Origin: Brienomyrus brachyistius
Lineage: Eukaryota; Chordata; Actinopteri; Osteoglossiformes; Mormyridae
DNA length: 64,000 nucleotides
Assembly: GCF_023856365.1 (NCBI RefSeq)
Contig: NW_026042692.1
Span: 55,233-119,232, forward strand
Direction: 5' to 3'
Position 1 is the first letter of the stretch. Each line of letters opens with the position of its first letter. Below are positions 22,230 to 35,049 of this stretch, one piece after another. The notes under the pieces were generated by a model. It searched no databases, had not been told where the DNA came from, and worked only from the letters and a program-made list of their open reading frames with translations. The translations under genes were made by a program, and so were the position numbers.

Positions 22230-23776
22230 CTACTGAACTGTGACTCCTAACACATCAAGAGTGAATCGGTGGAAACAAAAATATTTAGGTTCTTTGCATT
22301 TTTGGAGTATTTTACTTTCTGTGCCTGTTTGTACATTGTTCACAGCCATAATACTTTATAATTACAAGGTAGTTTTATGTTAGAGCTCTTGCTCCAATAA
22401 ATATGTGCCTTGTAATTAACTAAATTCTAGGCTATTCAGTTTTTTTTGCCCTCGTGATGGTCGTGGGTTGTGAAAAAAGCCTTCTTCTTAGGGGTACCGC
22501 TGGGGCCAGCCGGGCGTATGTCGTGGCTTCAGTGAGTACTTATGTTTGTCATGCTGCCTGTGTACTTTATAGCGGCACAACATATTTCTGCAAATTGCAT
22601 GCGTCAAATTGTCTGTCTCTCTTAAAAAATATGAAGTGTCACCAAAATTTTAAACGGGGAATCAATCTCAATGAAAAATATTCGTCAAGTAACGTTTCTA
22701 AAATAATATAGACATACTAATAATTATATATTAATAAATCGGATGAACGATGCATCCCAAATTGTATCCGCTGCGCACTTCTTAATCAGGGCAATCGCAT
22801 CGTGGAGGTTTCTGCAGACGCCCAAAAAGACTTACTTAAGAAAACTGTTGCATGATAATTTGTACCATTTTCAAGGGTGGGGGGCGTGCAGTAGATGCCC
22901 CCTTTATTTTTGTGCTTCTGCCGTTCAAACCGAGCAGCACTGAGTTTGTCATGGCACCTGACGCCAAATCTACTGCTTAGCTGCTACAGACAGAACTATC
23001 TTCAAATCACCACTAGGGGGTGTCAATGCTGCAGCTTCGTTCTATGGTTGATCTTTTTCAAAGACAGTTTTTTTTCTCTCTCTCCACATAATCAACTTAA
23101 CTGATTAGCGTGCTTTCATAGTAATGGTTTTTAATCCGTGTTAATCTTCTGAACAATGACTAGTAAAGGTTCTATGAGGTTGTCCTACTTACTATGGATT
23201 TTAAGTTTTTTATCAAGGTGTTAAAACGTACCACAGTTGCCAGTCCTGTGTTTTATGTCTAGCAATTTGTACAGTTTCTTCAGTATAAACACATGCCATG
23301 ATCTGTGAGAATCTCCTCCAGAACTCTGCATTTCCTCAAGATCTTTTTGTAATATTGCATCATGGCACTGCTCAGAACAACACAGATGGTGCATAACAAC
23401 ACAAGGGAGTACAAGACAACATGGTGCAGAAACAGTGCGATACAAAGCAGGACAAAACTGGATGATACGTGGTCAGTGGTGGATAAAGTGCAGGAACAGC
23501 TGTACAGTGCAGCTGCCGTGGAAATGACTATTACAGGGGATGCAAAAGCTGCAGGTTTGAATTGTTTGGCGAATGAAGCTGTTCATGAATCTGCTAGTCA
23601 GTGTTTGTGGATGGTGGTCAGAGTCCTGGATTATAGACTGAACCTTGTTACTGTGGCAGTTAAAGTACAGCTGGTCAATGGAGGGCAGTTCAGTGCGAAT
23701 GATGTTCTTAACAGACTTCGCAATGTACTGCCTTCCTGTCATGTGGCTCCACCATACCATAGTACTACTGTAAGAA
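22230..23776. other. Intergenic, no gene recognised
   Basis: An open frame from 23362 runs 165 codons but resembles nothing known to me and ends within a repeat. No other feature is supported. Confidence 0.35.
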
Positions 23777-24781
23777 CTAGGGATGTAACGATACATTCAA
23801 CTCACCATTTGATACGATTCACGATTCTGAGTTCAATTTTCTCATTTTTTGCAGAATGAGCTGCAGACAAATATATTCAAAAATATTCTTATATTTATCT
23901 TTCTGAACTGTTGACACTGTTGTGAACAGTGCAACTGAATTTGAATAAAATACTGTTGAAAAAAATCCCAAATCAAAATAAGTAAATAAAAAAAAATAAA
24001 TCAAATAAATAAGCTAAGGTTTGCATGTGCAGCTTTTTAGCGTGCTTTGCCCTTTTAATAATCTTCACTCAGCTCACGGTGGTGCCAGTGGACCTGTTTG
24101 TGTATGTTATCAGTCTATTACAATGTTTGCATGCAGTTTATGTCTTGTCTGTGCTTTTCTCGCTGTTTCCTCCTCGTTTGTGATTACCGGAAAGCTAATA
24201 TGCTGCCACACCGCCAATTGAAGATCGGGCGGTGCGTCCATCCATCCATTTTCTGAAACCACTTAATCCCAACTGGGATCGCGGGGGAGACCGGAGCCTA
24301 TCCCGGGAACAAGGGGCGCAGACAGGAACCAAGCCCAGGCAGTCACCTACACACCGCAGGTCGCACACACTCACACAACTACAGGGCCAATTTAGACTCA
24401 CCAGTCAACCTATCCTGCATGCTTTTGGACCGTGGGAGGAACCTGGAGTCCCCGGCGAAAACGGGGAGAGCATGCGAACTCCACACAGAAAGGGCCCTGG
24501 ACCGAAGCCAGCACTAACCACTGTGCCGTCCTCAGTTTCAAATTCATTCATCATCTCGCGTTCGCTCAAAACCAAAAACTGACGTACGATGTCGACGTGA
24601 TACGCAGTGACATCTGACGTCAAACTCACATTGTGAAATCAAATGTAATATTACACCAGTTTTTCTGTTAAAGTACTGTGAAGTACTCCTACAATAGTGA
24701 TTCATTTTCCACATCAGCCGGTTTAAATCTTCATGCATTTGCACCGATTTTTAACTGATTTGTGATTCATCATTACATGCC
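23777..24781 (+). mobile_element. Probable hAT-like non-autonomous element containing a SINE
   Basis: The left end TAGGGATGTAACGATACA and the right end, whose inverse contains ATGTAATGATGAATCA, look like imperfect inverted repeats of a common fish element. No clean target duplication was found. A SINE-like block (24238-24537) lies within. Confidence 0.35.
24238..24537 (-). repeat. SINE, divergent relative of family 1
   Basis: On the minus strand this keeps the family-1 order: gene-like head, 'gagtttgcatg'-type centre, and a tail written on plus as 'tccatccatccatttt'. It differs in many places, so it is a separate subfamily. Confidence 0.6.
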
Positions 24782-25114
24782 AGGGCCAGCAGCTCTGCAT
24801 GGCTCGACCCTCATAAACATTCTCCACACATGCTGTTCAGGCAGTGGCCACAGAAATTCCCCCAGTGAACTTTATGCTTTCTGTCGGAGAGTATGCTGTG
24901 TTCTGGCCTTAAACCCTGCATACTACTTTGCAGACTTTGATCCTCTTAACAACAATTGGCATTTCTGGTGGCTGAATATCCATCCATCCGTCATCCAACT
25001 GCATGCTTAAAAGCTGTGAATAATAGTAATAATTCTTAAAATTGCAACTATCTAGAATTTCAGCCTAGTTACTCAGCTAAATTACTATTTAAACCTAGAA
25101 TAATTTCTATAAGG

Positions 25115-25468
25115 GGCGGCATGGTGGTGCAGTGGTTAGCACTGTCGCCTCACACCTCTGGGACCCGGGTTCGTGTCTCCGCCTGGGTCACATGTCTGTG
25201 GAGTTTGCATGTTCTCCCCATGTCGTTGTGGGGTTTCCTCTGGGTACTCCGGTTTCCCCCCACAGTCCAAAAACATGCTGGGGCTAATTGGAGTTGCTGA
25301 ATTGCCCGTAGGTGTGTGTGTGTGAGTGGATGGTGTGTGAGTGTGCCCTGCGATGGGCTGGCCCCCCATCCTGGGTTGTTCCCTGCCTCGTGCCCATTGA
25401 TTCTGGGATAGGCTCCGGACCCCCCGCGACCCAATAGGATAAGCGGTTTGGAAAATGGATGGATGGAT
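25115..25468 (+). repeat. tRNA-derived SINE (family 1), full length
   Basis: The whole family-1 structure is present. The head 'ggggcggcatggtggtgcag' carries an A-box-like sequence, followed by a B-box-like GGTTCGTGTC, the conserved centre, and the tail 'ggataagcggtttggaaaa' plus ATGG repeats. Confidence 0.85.
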
Positions 25469-25925
25469 AATTTCTATATGTGTGATAGAATCAAAAAATA
25501 TTTTGTTTTACATATAAATCTTCACAAGGTGTATTACACATGGTATTCCCCAGACACCGCCACCCCAACAGATGCTTTGTTTGTTAAGACAATAGCTCAG
25601 AAAGTGGTTGATCGATCTTTTGCAGCTTTTACCAAGGTTTGTACAAGCCAAAATTAAATTTTGAAACGGATCCCTGCCACACCCTGCCCTCCTGAACCTC
25701 CCGTTTCCTCCCTAGTGTGGTATAACGTGCCATGCCTGTTCCGCGTTTGTTTTACCTCTCCTTCCTGCCCTTGTGTTACTCATTTCAGGTGCCTCTAGTT
25801 TGCTCCCTGCTTAGCCTTGTATAAATGTGCTTCTCAGTCCTGCCTTTAATGTTGCTGCTGCTGTTTGCCTGTGTGTTCTTCCCTGCTTATGATTCCCCCG
25901 TGATCCAGTTGTGATCCAGTTGTCT
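25469..25925. other. Intergenic, C/T-rich, no gene
   Basis: The 25690-25900 stretch has a TATA-like 'tataaat' and pyrimidine-rich texture like an LTR, but no matching copy or clean ends were found. Confidence 0.3.
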
Positions 25926-28715
25926 TCATATCATGTATTCAACTCTACTGCCTCAGTCCAGTATTATCTCTGACCATCATCTTATTGCGTTCAATATTTC
26001 CCTTGCTCAAAATATTAGCCCCCCGACTCGCTTCTATATGCCAAACGTACAATCACGTCAAATACAGCAAGTAACTTTATCGATAACCTCCCTGAGCTAT
26101 CGTTTTCAACCAAACTAATGTCGAATTCTGCTGAACTTGATAGCATTACGGATTATTTAGCATCTATGCTTAATTCCACTAGAGAAAATTGCTCAGTTAA
26201 AAATAAAAAAGGTTGTACGAGGTTTACTTTGGGCCTCCGCCGATGCCACCCATTGTCTTACCATGTGAGCGTCTCAGGGACTATGCCCGGTGCCTAGGAA
26301 CATAGTGTGTACGCCCCTCAGAGGGTAGACCGGTACCTGTCATCAGCGTGTGCGAACTCCAGAGGTGTAGTTTTGGTATCCACCTAACTTAACTTGGGCA
26401 GTCAAGTTTGGGACCCGGATAAATAAATGGGATTTAACCCAGAGGCTGCAAGATAGTATTTACCACCATAGTCCTAATAAGGATAGAAGTCCAATCTGGA
26501 AAGTTTATGAAGAAGTTAGCAAATCAGACAGTCATAAAGTAATCGAAACAACATTTATTAAAAATACTACAATATACAATTATTGACATGTGGACACATA
26601 CTTGTAAATACATTTGGACAAATACAATATTAAACAATCACATTCCTCAGCTGAGAGTGAACAAAGTTCTGTGGAAAGTATCTGACTACAGATAGACTTT
26701 CACCCAGTTCTCTGCGGGAGCTCTGATTACAGAGTGACTCCCCGACTACTTCTGAAGCCCTTCCTTAAGTATCCAGACCAGGTGATGGCATGTTTCTGAA
26801 GACTGACTAATTTCGGTCAATGGTTAATTTTAGGGGCATTGCTGACCTTGGTTCTCAAGTCCCCAGCCAATCAGATCACTTTAGGGGGTGGTTGTAATTC
26901 CCTTGTTCTACCATGAGAGAATCTCTCTCAGTTTGGTGGGTTGAGCCGAAGTTTCTGTATTTCTCTTAGGAAAAGCTATACTGCCTTAAATCTGAGAGTA
27001 TAATACTCCTCGTCTCATGCCTATTCAAACGAGACCAAACATGCGTGTATTTGTCCCTAACATCTATGTGTGCTGAGTTATCCTGTTTATAGTGGAAAAG
27101 GTGTCTGTGTCTGGAGGCTGACAGCTGTTGTTGCTGTGGATTGATTGTGGAACTCTGGTCACTCCGGGGGTGAAAGGTCTTGCTTTTTCTGTGCTGCTCC
27201 AGTTATTCCTATCCAGTCTCTCAGGAGCCGGCAGGCCTTTGCCTTCCTTAAAAGGGGTGGTTTGACGAGTTGAGTCCAGTCTTGCCTGGGCCAGCGGAGC
27301 TCTGAAATAGACTGATGCAGGCTGATCAGAGTTGGGGCCTGCAGGACCTATAAGTTTTATGTCCTTACAGAATGTAAGTGGCATCATACTAAACTAGTGG
27401 TGTTCGAACTAGCATGGAAAGAGGCTATGGGTAGCTACAAAAAGGCTCTTAGTGCCGCCAAATCATCTAGTATCTATCAGAACTAATTGAAATAAACAAA
27501 AATAATCCTAGATTCCTATTTACTATGGTGTCCAAGCTGACTAATAACCAGACCACTGGTTATTTTCCAGTGACGACTTTATGAAACTTTTTGACCAAAA
27601 ATATGCTCAATTAAACAGAACATTTTGAATATTGAATATTGGTTAACCAGTCAGAACTGATGTACTTAATTTTATCTTCAAATTCATCTACTTGTATGCT
27701 AGACCCTGTTCCATCAAAATTATTCAGCGATGCTCCCAGCATTGATTGAACCGCTACTAGCAATAGTTAAACTAAAACATATAATCATATTACCCCAATT
27801 TTATCTTCACTGCACTGGCTGCCAGTTAGATTTCGTGTTGACTACAAAACACTGCTCTTAACCTATAAAGCTGTAAATGGTCTTGCACCGCAGTATGTGA
27901 GTGACCTCATTTGCGTTCCGAATCATACACTTAGATGACGAGATGGAGGTATTCTATCCGTACCCAGAATAAAGAACATTACCTTTGGGGGAAGAGCATT
28001 TGCTCATAAAGCACCACAGCTATGGAATAAACTTCCTATTAGTGTTCGGAACTCAGACACAATCTCTGCTTTTAAGTCAAGGCTTAAGATGTACCTCTTT
28101 CGCCAGTCTTTTGGATAGTTAAATCTTCTTTTCTAAGGTGAATGGGAAATCTGGAGGTTCATAGTTATTTGAGATTGAAGGGGAAAGGGGGGATTGGTGC
28201 TGTCGTCCTGCCACTCTCGCCGATCACTTAAGCTGTGGATGGGAGGTGGCTTGACGCCAAAACCTCTGTAAACCCTCATGCCTGTGCTTCCTTCCAGGTC
28301 ACTCTTTTAGGCAGGCTGTCATAGTTGCTTTAGTCCTGCCGGTTAGGTGTAGGGCAATAACTCTTCTCCATCTTCTCTTTTTCGAGCTGATACCGAGCCG
28401 ACTACACCGTGTGAACCCGCACCTGGACTCCTGGATATAACTACATGAAACCAACTGGGACTTTATAACTATATGAACTCTAATGAATGTCAATGTAAAT
28501 GCAGTTTCATGCTCCTTGGTCGCCCAGAGGAGGATGGGGTCCCCTTCTGAGTCTAGGTTCCACTCAAGGTTTCTTCCTGCTAGAGGGAGTTTCCTTGCCA
28601 CTGTCGCCTCAGGCTTGCTTGGTGGGGTTCTGGCCGGTTAAATGTAAAGTGCTTTGTGACAATGCATGTCGTTAAAAGCGCTATATAAATAAAATTGAAT
28701 TGAATTGAAGTGCTT
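25926..28715 (+). mobile_element. L2-type LINE, broken, with an LTR inserted
   Basis: The left part shows an endonuclease-end motif (ISDHHLIAFNISLAQ) and the linker before the reverse transcriptase. After the LTR at 26214 the protein resumes near 27405 with ELAWKEAMGSYKKALSAAKSS. The reverse-transcriptase core is deleted near 27775. The C-terminus follows (ILSSLHWLPVRFRVDYKTLLLTYKAVNGLAPQYV, RAFAHKAPQLWNKLP), then the classic fish L2 3' UTR with AAGTGCTTTGTGAC and a TGAAT-type tail near 28700. Confidence 0.8.
26214..27062 (-). mobile_element. ERV-like LTR inserted in the L2 LINE
   Basis: On the minus strand it begins TGTTAGGGACAAATAC and ends CTCGTACA. It has a TATA-like ATACTTAAGG and an AATAAA signal about 240 bp later. 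Length is ~849 bp. A target duplication was not found, and an extra ~325 bp (27063-27387) separates it from the resumed LINE. It may therefore be the 3' LTR of a larger truncated element. Confidence 0.45.
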
Positions 28716-28759
28716 CCTCAGATTCATTTTTAAATGTTCTCCAGCTAATTTCCACTATG

Positions 28760-30330
28760 GCCACGAGTTCTAGTATTTTAAATTAATATTGAAATGGTCA
28801 TTTGGCTGAACAGCATCCCGACCTGTTAGAATCTTATATACCTGGATCATGTCCCCCCATAGTCTCCTTTGCTTGAGGCTAAACAGATTCAGCTCAGCGA
28901 ACCTCTCCTCATAAGACATTCCTCTAAGTGCAGGAATCATTCTAGTCATCCTACGTTGCACCTTTTCCAAGGCAGCAATGTCCTTCTGAAGGTATGGTGA
29001 CCAAACCTGCACACAGTATTCTAGGTGGGATCTTACCAAGGAATTATATAATCGTAGCATCACTTCTCTTGACTTACATCTCTAGGTGTGTGGAGTTTAA
29101 TCCAACATCCTTTTGCCTTTTTTTAATGCTTCCCCACACTGGCAAGAGTGGGACATGGAAGTATCAACATACACACCGAGATCTTTCTCGTAATCAGCTA
29201 CCTTTATTTCAGTGGAACCCATAAAATATCTGTACTTTACTATATTTACTATATTTCTGCTCCCTGCATGGATTACCTTATATTTATCTATGTTAAATTT
29301 CATCTGCCACGTATGAGCCCAGTCGCTAATTAAATCCAGATCCTGTTGTAGCCTCTCTGGACATGAGACATGATCTAACATCAATCAGAAGATACCACAC
29401 CAGCAGATAATGATTTCTGGAATAGTAAAGTTAAAGGTTGGCTAATAATACCCCTCATCTCTTTTAAAACTATAGATAAGATGCCATCAGGGCCTTGCGA
29501 TTTATTTATTTTGAGCTTAGCTAGGCTTTGTACCACATCAGCCTCAGTTATACATATATTGGTCATAGACATCGTTGTATTTGTACTAAATGGTGGTAAG
29601 CTATTCTACTGTGAACAGCCATTGTAAAATAATCATTAAACTCATTTATATCAATTTCATTTTCAATTATAAGGCCCTTACTATCCTGCAAATGAGTGAT
29701 TTTCAGCTTTTAGAGCTCTTTCGGAGTTAAAATATTGGAAGAAACTTTTAACGTCATCCTTATAACTGTTATTAACTAAACCTGTAGACTTAGATACTCC
29801 TGCTTTATTTTGAAATCATTAGTTAATTTCCATTTGTGGAAGAAAGCCCTTTTGCTCCTGACTTTATTCTTAATTTTCGTAGTAAACCACCTGTGACATC
29901 GCGTGCTGGACGAACAGGCAGGAAGCGAGGAATCAAGGATCCGGGAAACGGAGAGTCGGGAATGAGGGTTTATTGATGAAAACAGGTACCAACAGCGAGA
30001 GATTTCAATGACAGGACTGGGGAAACAGACTTGAATGTGGACTAAATACACAGGACTACTCAAACTGACAGAAAACAGCTGGTTACAATCGGGGCAGCAC
30101 ACATGGTTAATGAGGGGGCGTGGCACACACGAGGATCGTACAAGCAGGTCATGACACCAGCTTGGTTGCAGTTTCCTAGATTTAGTTTTTCTGGAAACGG
30201 GTATGAAGTTCTTTTGCACTTGCAACAATGTGCTTTTAAAAAATTCCCATGCCTCTTCCACAGTATTGCTATTTAACTCCATCCGATTTACAGTTTCTAG
30301 TTTCAGTCTCATACCATTGAATTACCCTTC
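28760..30330 (-). mobile_element. CR1-like LINE, truncated, with a solo LTR inserted
   Basis: In minus-strand order: the endonuclease-RT linker (WEFFKSTLLQVQKNFIPVSRK, 30250-30170), the RT start (ADVVQSLAKLKINKSQGPDGI, 29550-29490), a deletion removing the catalytic FADD region, then LQQDLDLISDWAHTWQMKFN (29350-29290) and the C-terminus LRLYNSLVRSHLEYCVQVWSPYL (29060-28990). The sister copy at 58390 keeps the deleted motif. Confidence 0.75.
29892..30156 (-). mobile_element. Solo LTR, divergent member of the 17.8-kb family
   Basis: On the minus strand it starts TGTCATGACC and ends ATGTCACA. It shares 'gtgtgtgccacgccccct', a TATA-like 'gtgtatttag', TCCTGTCATT at the start-site position and an AATAAA signal. 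Flanks CCACC and CCAGC could be a 5-bp target duplication with one change. It interrupts the CR1 LINE. Confidence 0.7.
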
Positions 30331-31590
30331 CTAACATTGTATACTTTTGTTTTGGACTTGGTTGAAGACTCAGGCAGCAGGAGTTGCCCCAACGTTGGTA
30401 TGTCCTTATCCATAAGGGGGAGTAAACGTTCTGGTTTCCCGACCTTATAGATGAAGGAGTTGGGGGATGTTGCCAGTGACCTGCCGGATTCCAGGCAGAA
30501 CAGGCCTCGCTATGCCACAGCCCTTCAGAGACTGGGCCTTCCGTGCAGAACCTCTGCATCCAAATTAGACCAGTTGTTTAACAAAACCCTAAAATGGGGT
30601 TATTTTTGACATGGAACGGGACTTTGATTCAACAACCCATTACTTAGTTGCGGCAAGTACCCAATATCAAGTATAGCTGCAAAGAATCTGCCAGAGATTT
30701 TCAGAGAAGTTCCCCAGATGCATGGACTGGACTAAGGTGCGTCAGATTAAACAGGAGCCTGGTAAATTCTGTGAGCCCCACGCCAAGTGACTGATGGAAA
30801 CATACTCCAGCTACAGTGAGATGGACCCTCCAGCGGACCGAGAGTGGGATTCCCTCTGGGAGCGACAACTCGTGCAGTTGCTGGTGGATGAGCTGCAAAC
30901 AGACATCAAGAAGGACTTCCAACCTCACAATCATTTACCAAACCACTTCAGGTAACTTGTAAAGATGTAGGTATTGGAGTATTCACACATTCATTTGCAG
31001 TGTCCACCTCCTGTCCGGTAAATTTGGCAGGACAAAATTTGAATAACCTATAGGCCAGACTCATGAATGCGGCTGAACGAGTAAAGGTAGAACAGGTGGC
31101 CAATCCTGTTATACAGTCCTAGTAGATTGAGAACCACCTGATTGCAACTGTAGTTGGAATCAAGGGCTGAGCAGCATGGTGGCCTGGGGGACAATTATGA
31201 AAACACAGACCCACTGATATCCTTAAAACCCACAATCAAAAGAGGAGTCAGGATGGCCAGTGACATGTGCTGGCTAAATGGGGACAACAAAGAGAGAACA
31301 GAACAAGGCAGGGAGGGATTCTGACACAGGTGCCATGCTACTTTGTTTAAATATGCTGTAATGTTTTAGTGCAAGCCTTAGACAATGGAATCTCTGAATG
31401 ACGCCGCAGTCTGGCTCTTTCTGAAGGTCCTATACTGTAACCGTCCTGAGAAGTTGTTTGCATGCACTTGCTGCCTTGACACTTGTTGATGTGCGTGTGC
31501 CCTGCTCGAGCAGTAAAGGGGAGATCACATGCAGAGCTGATTTTCTGTAGTTCCTTAGAATAAAAATAGAATATTCTCTTCAAATAGGAA
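30331..31590 (+). mobile_element. Gag/integrase LTR-element family C, left half with gag-like remnant
   Basis: 30455-30955 reads as two gag-like pieces: SDLPDSRQNRPRYATALQRLGLP, then DWTKVRQIKQEPGKFCEPHAK, a stop and METYSSYSEMDPPADREWDSLWERQLVQLLVDELQTDIKKDF. The minus-strand copy at 58388-58170 has the same succession. This resembles a retroviral or Gypsy capsid C-terminal region. 30955-31590 matches 9300-10065 inverted. Stops make it inactive. The element continues at 32504 beyond a MITE. Confidence 0.6.
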
Positions 31591-31591
31591 C

Positions 31592-32503
31592 ACATGCTGC
31601 GTTTGATTATTTCACTCCAACTCGGACAAAAACGTCACGAAAAACATCACTTCCCATTAGAAACGCCTCTTTTATGACGTTAATGTCTGACAGAATCTTC
31701 TTGTCCGAGTTGCCCCTGTGACGTAATTTCAACATGGCGGCTTACACACTCAACATTAATTCTATTTTACAAATCCTTAAAAATGTTTATTTTGTTAAAT
31801 TTATTATTATCCCATCCATCCATTTTCCAAACTGCTTATCCTACTGGGTCACGGGGGGTCCGGAGCCTATCCCGGAAGCAATGGGCACGAGGCTGGGAAC
31901 AACCCAGGATGGGGGGCCAGCCCATCGCAGGGCACACTCACACACACCATGCACTCTCACATGCATTCCTACGGGCAATTTAGCAAGTCCAATTAGCCTC
32001 AGCATGTTTTTGGACTGTGGGGGGGAACCGGAGTACCCGGAGGAAACCCCACGACGACATGGGGAGAACATGCAAACTCCACACACATGTGACCCAGGCG
32101 GAGATTTGAACCTGGGTCCCAGAGCACGTGTTCGATTTAGAGAATACCATATTGTGACCGTAAACAGTATCCTAACATGCAATATCAGATTTTTACCAGA
32201 CTTGTTAGTGTTTTTGGTTTGTTTGTAGTTTGTTTGCCTCTCGAAAAAAGAATATCGCTATGAATGTACTAAAATACTTTATAAAGCTTTTAATGTGGTT
32301 TGACTAGTTCCTGTTTCTTGTTTATTTGTCTGAAATAATAATCTTACTCCATAACTGCTAAAATATAAAGCAACAACACAGCAGCGTATTCATGGAGGCA
32401 GCCATGTTTGTTCCGAGTTGTGCTAGCTTGAACGGGAGATTGTTGGATGTGATGTCACCCAATTTGGAATTTCCAAGTTCCGAGAGAAAAACGAACGCAC
32501 CAC
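31592..32503 (+). mobile_element. DNA-transposon-like insertion splitting family C
   Basis: Copy 2 at 12.7 kb reads straight from '...tataggaaccca' into 'ctctggctgg'. Here ~910 bp intervene, so these bases are an insertion. Its ends resemble each other inverted (TGCTGCGTTTGATT and, on the minus strand, GGTGCGTTCGTTTT). A family-1 SINE lies inside. No transposase was seen. Confidence 0.55.
31811..32133 (-). repeat. tRNA-derived SINE (family 1), head-truncated
   Basis: Minus-strand copy with the 'tccatccattttccaaac' tail on the left and the centre intact. It is lost just past the B-box-like region. Confidence 0.8.
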
Positions 32504-34090
32504 AAGACTCTGGCTGGAAATTTCTACAATAGAGCCATTTAGTTATTTCTAGAAAAATATTTAGAGCCAATGACCTGATGTCATTGTAACACAGGTCACT
32601 GTCCGTGGTGCTGAATTCTCTACTTGATGGGCTGGTGCTGAATGAATATGACAGCTGGCCAACATGTCTGTGTGCTTCCACTGACTGGCACCCAGACATA
32701 TAATGACTTTTAACAATGAGGAGGGAAACGTCCAGACAGGAAATTAGTCAACAGTAATTAGTAATCACATATAGTTCTCATTTATCATGATGTAAAATTC
32801 AAAAACCTTTTTTTTAAATTATTAAGGGATAAATGTAATTGAGTTTTAATGTATCCTTTCCGCTCTTAAAATCGCAAATTATTTCTGACTATTAATCTGC
32901 ACATTTTAATAATTTCATTAATATTACCTAATTGGTTTGTCTTTTTTATTAAATTTTAAAACTAGCTGTACAATTGTTGATGTTGTTGCTGTTCTGAATG
33001 TCATTGGCCTGTTGCCTTACGTCTGTCTAAACATGAGTGAGGGGATGGATGCACTATTCTATGGGGGCCTCTGTAGAGAATAAATGATCCTAATTTTATA
33101 TTGAGAGAGATGGTTAATTCCTTTTTAATCCATACTGCGTTCAGAGCCCCTGTTCTGCCGTTGATCACTGCTGCATATCATCCCCAAACCAATGGCCTGG
33201 ATGAGAAAACGAATGATGACATAAAATGGTAAGTCTGTTTTTGAGGTTGTTTTAGAACTGTGTGAGACAGGCTCTATTCTTTTAACATTACATCAGGAAT
33301 TACTGATATTATTGACAATCAATCCCTTAATATACAGTATCTCACAAAAGTGAGTACACCCCACACATTTTTGTAAATATTTTATTATATCTTTTCAAGG
33401 GACAACGTTAAAGATATGAAACTCTGATAGAATGTAAAGTAATCAGTGTACAGCTTGTATAATGGTGTAAATTTGATGTCCCCTCAAAATAACTCAACAC
33501 ACAGCCATTAATGTCTGAACTGCTGGCAACAAAAGTGAGATTAAAAATGATTTGTGGCAAGATCGGATCATGTGTGTTGAAGAGTTTCTTATGACTGACA
33601 AGTAGTTATTTAAAAACATATCTTGAAACAGCAAATTACATTGTTCTTAATGCTTTTAGAAAATGACTCTTTATAATGATCTGTGAATAATAATAATTTG
33701 CTATGAATGTTTTTCCACTTCAGCTTTCCACAATTATTCTTCCCGATGAGAAAAGCTACGGCACGTTTTTTGATGAAAAAAATAAAGTAGTTGAGACAAT
33801 AAGCAACAACAGCTGAAAACATCTCCTAGTCACAGGAAAAACAGAAGCAGGCATGTGGTAAACGAATACAAAAGAGGTACCAAAACACAGTTTATCATGT
33901 TGGAGATGAGGCGCTTCTGTTCAACATGAGGAAGCGGGGACGGAAAGGAGGAAGAACGGAACCGGATTTTACCGGACCTTATGTCATCCAGGCAATATGT
34001 GGCAAGCTGGTTACACTGTCTAATTCTGAAGGGGCAACTTTAAAGAACAAATACAATGTAAACCACATACAGAAGGAGCCAAACTGATGT
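32504..34090 (+). pseudogene. Gypsy-type integrase remnant (right half of family C element)
   Basis: At 33165-33225 the frame gives TAAYHPQTNGLDEKTNDDIKW and stops at a good splice donor. HPQTNG-E is the block around the integrase catalytic Glu; the residue after G-L-D is E. At 33845-34085 a second stretch gives YHVGDEALLFNMRKRGRKGG, GPYVIQAI-GKLVTLSN and KNKYNVNHI, the integrase C-terminal domain. The intervening ~600 bp contain a Tc1 inverted-repeat fragment. Vertebrate relatives include Gypsy integrase-derived genes. Frameshifts are present, and only the ends of the enzyme remain. Confidence 0.65.
33334..33545 (+). repeat. Tc1-like terminal inverted repeat, one arm
   Basis: The sequence begins 'acagtatctcacaaaagtga' and continues through 'ctcaacacacagcc' and 'ggcaacaaaagtgag', a common teleost Tc1 end. 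The other arm is not present nearby. Confidence 0.6.
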
Positions 34091-34174
34091 CCCAAGTCAG
34101 GAATCACACAAGGTGCCAGAAGAGTATAAGACCAGTAAACCTCCCTCTAGCGCAGAGCTTCTGACAATCGAGAA

Positions 34175-34929
34175 GGATGCTGACAGTTGAAAAAAAACTC
34201 ATGTCTGTGTGTTATGAAAGAATATCAATAAATGTTTCCGAAAGGGGATGACTCATTTGGTAATTATTTACGGCTTATGTTATGGCTGCCAATTTACAGT
34301 CTTTACTGAAGTCTGACTTCTTTTGAGTCACCTTTAATATAGATTGGACACTCTCTATGCAATGTGCAATACTTACATAGATGGTAAATGTTTACCTGCT
34401 TGCACAGATGGATGATTAGGTAATTAGTGTAAGTGTGTGTGTGTGTTCAATCGCATGTATGTCCAAGGTCCATAGTAAATAATATACACTGATCAAGAGA
34501 TGCCCGAAAGTGGATAAAAGAGGACATTAGTGGGTGTATCACTTAGTGTAACGCGTGCAGGAAAATGAGCAGGACTGCAAGCCATATAATGACCCTTGTC
34601 TAGCTCTTAATACAGTATGCATACAGTGATGTATCTACAATGGACAGCTACTATGAGCAGATAGCACAGTACAGGTGCTTATAAGATCTGTATGCTATTT
34701 CCATCCATCCATCCATTGTCCAAACCGCTTATCCTACTGGGTCGTGGGGGGTCTGGAGCCTATCCCGGAAGCAATGGGCACGAGGCAGGGAACAACCCAG
34801 GATGGGGAGCCAGCCCATCACAGGGCACACTCACACACTATTCACTCATACATGCATACCTACGGGCAATTTAGTAACTCCAGTTAGCCTCAGCATATTC
34901 TCAGCATATTCTTGGACTGCGGGAGGAAA
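34175..34929 (+). repeat. Large inverted repeat, left arm
   Basis: About 755 bp that are the reverse complement of 36062-36821, with scattered mismatches and small indels. The arm includes part of a family-1 SINE and a (TG)n tract near 34434. Confidence 0.85.
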
Positions 34930-35049
34930 CCCCACGACGACATGGGGAGAACATGCAAACTCCACACCCATGTGACCCAGGCAGAGACTCGAACCCGGGT
35001 CCCAGAGGTGTGAGGCAACAGTGCTAACCACTGCACCACCATGCCGCCC
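34700..35049 (-). repeat. tRNA-derived SINE (family 1), nearly full
   Basis: Minus-strand copy with both tail and head (to 'caccaccatgccgcccc'). It has a small local duplication of 'agcatattct' near 34890. It straddles the inner end of the inverted-repeat arm. Confidence 0.8.

Noticed and set aside
23362..23859. 165-codon open frame
   Set aside because: It resembles no family I know, has no splice or promoter context, and its end lies in a repeat.
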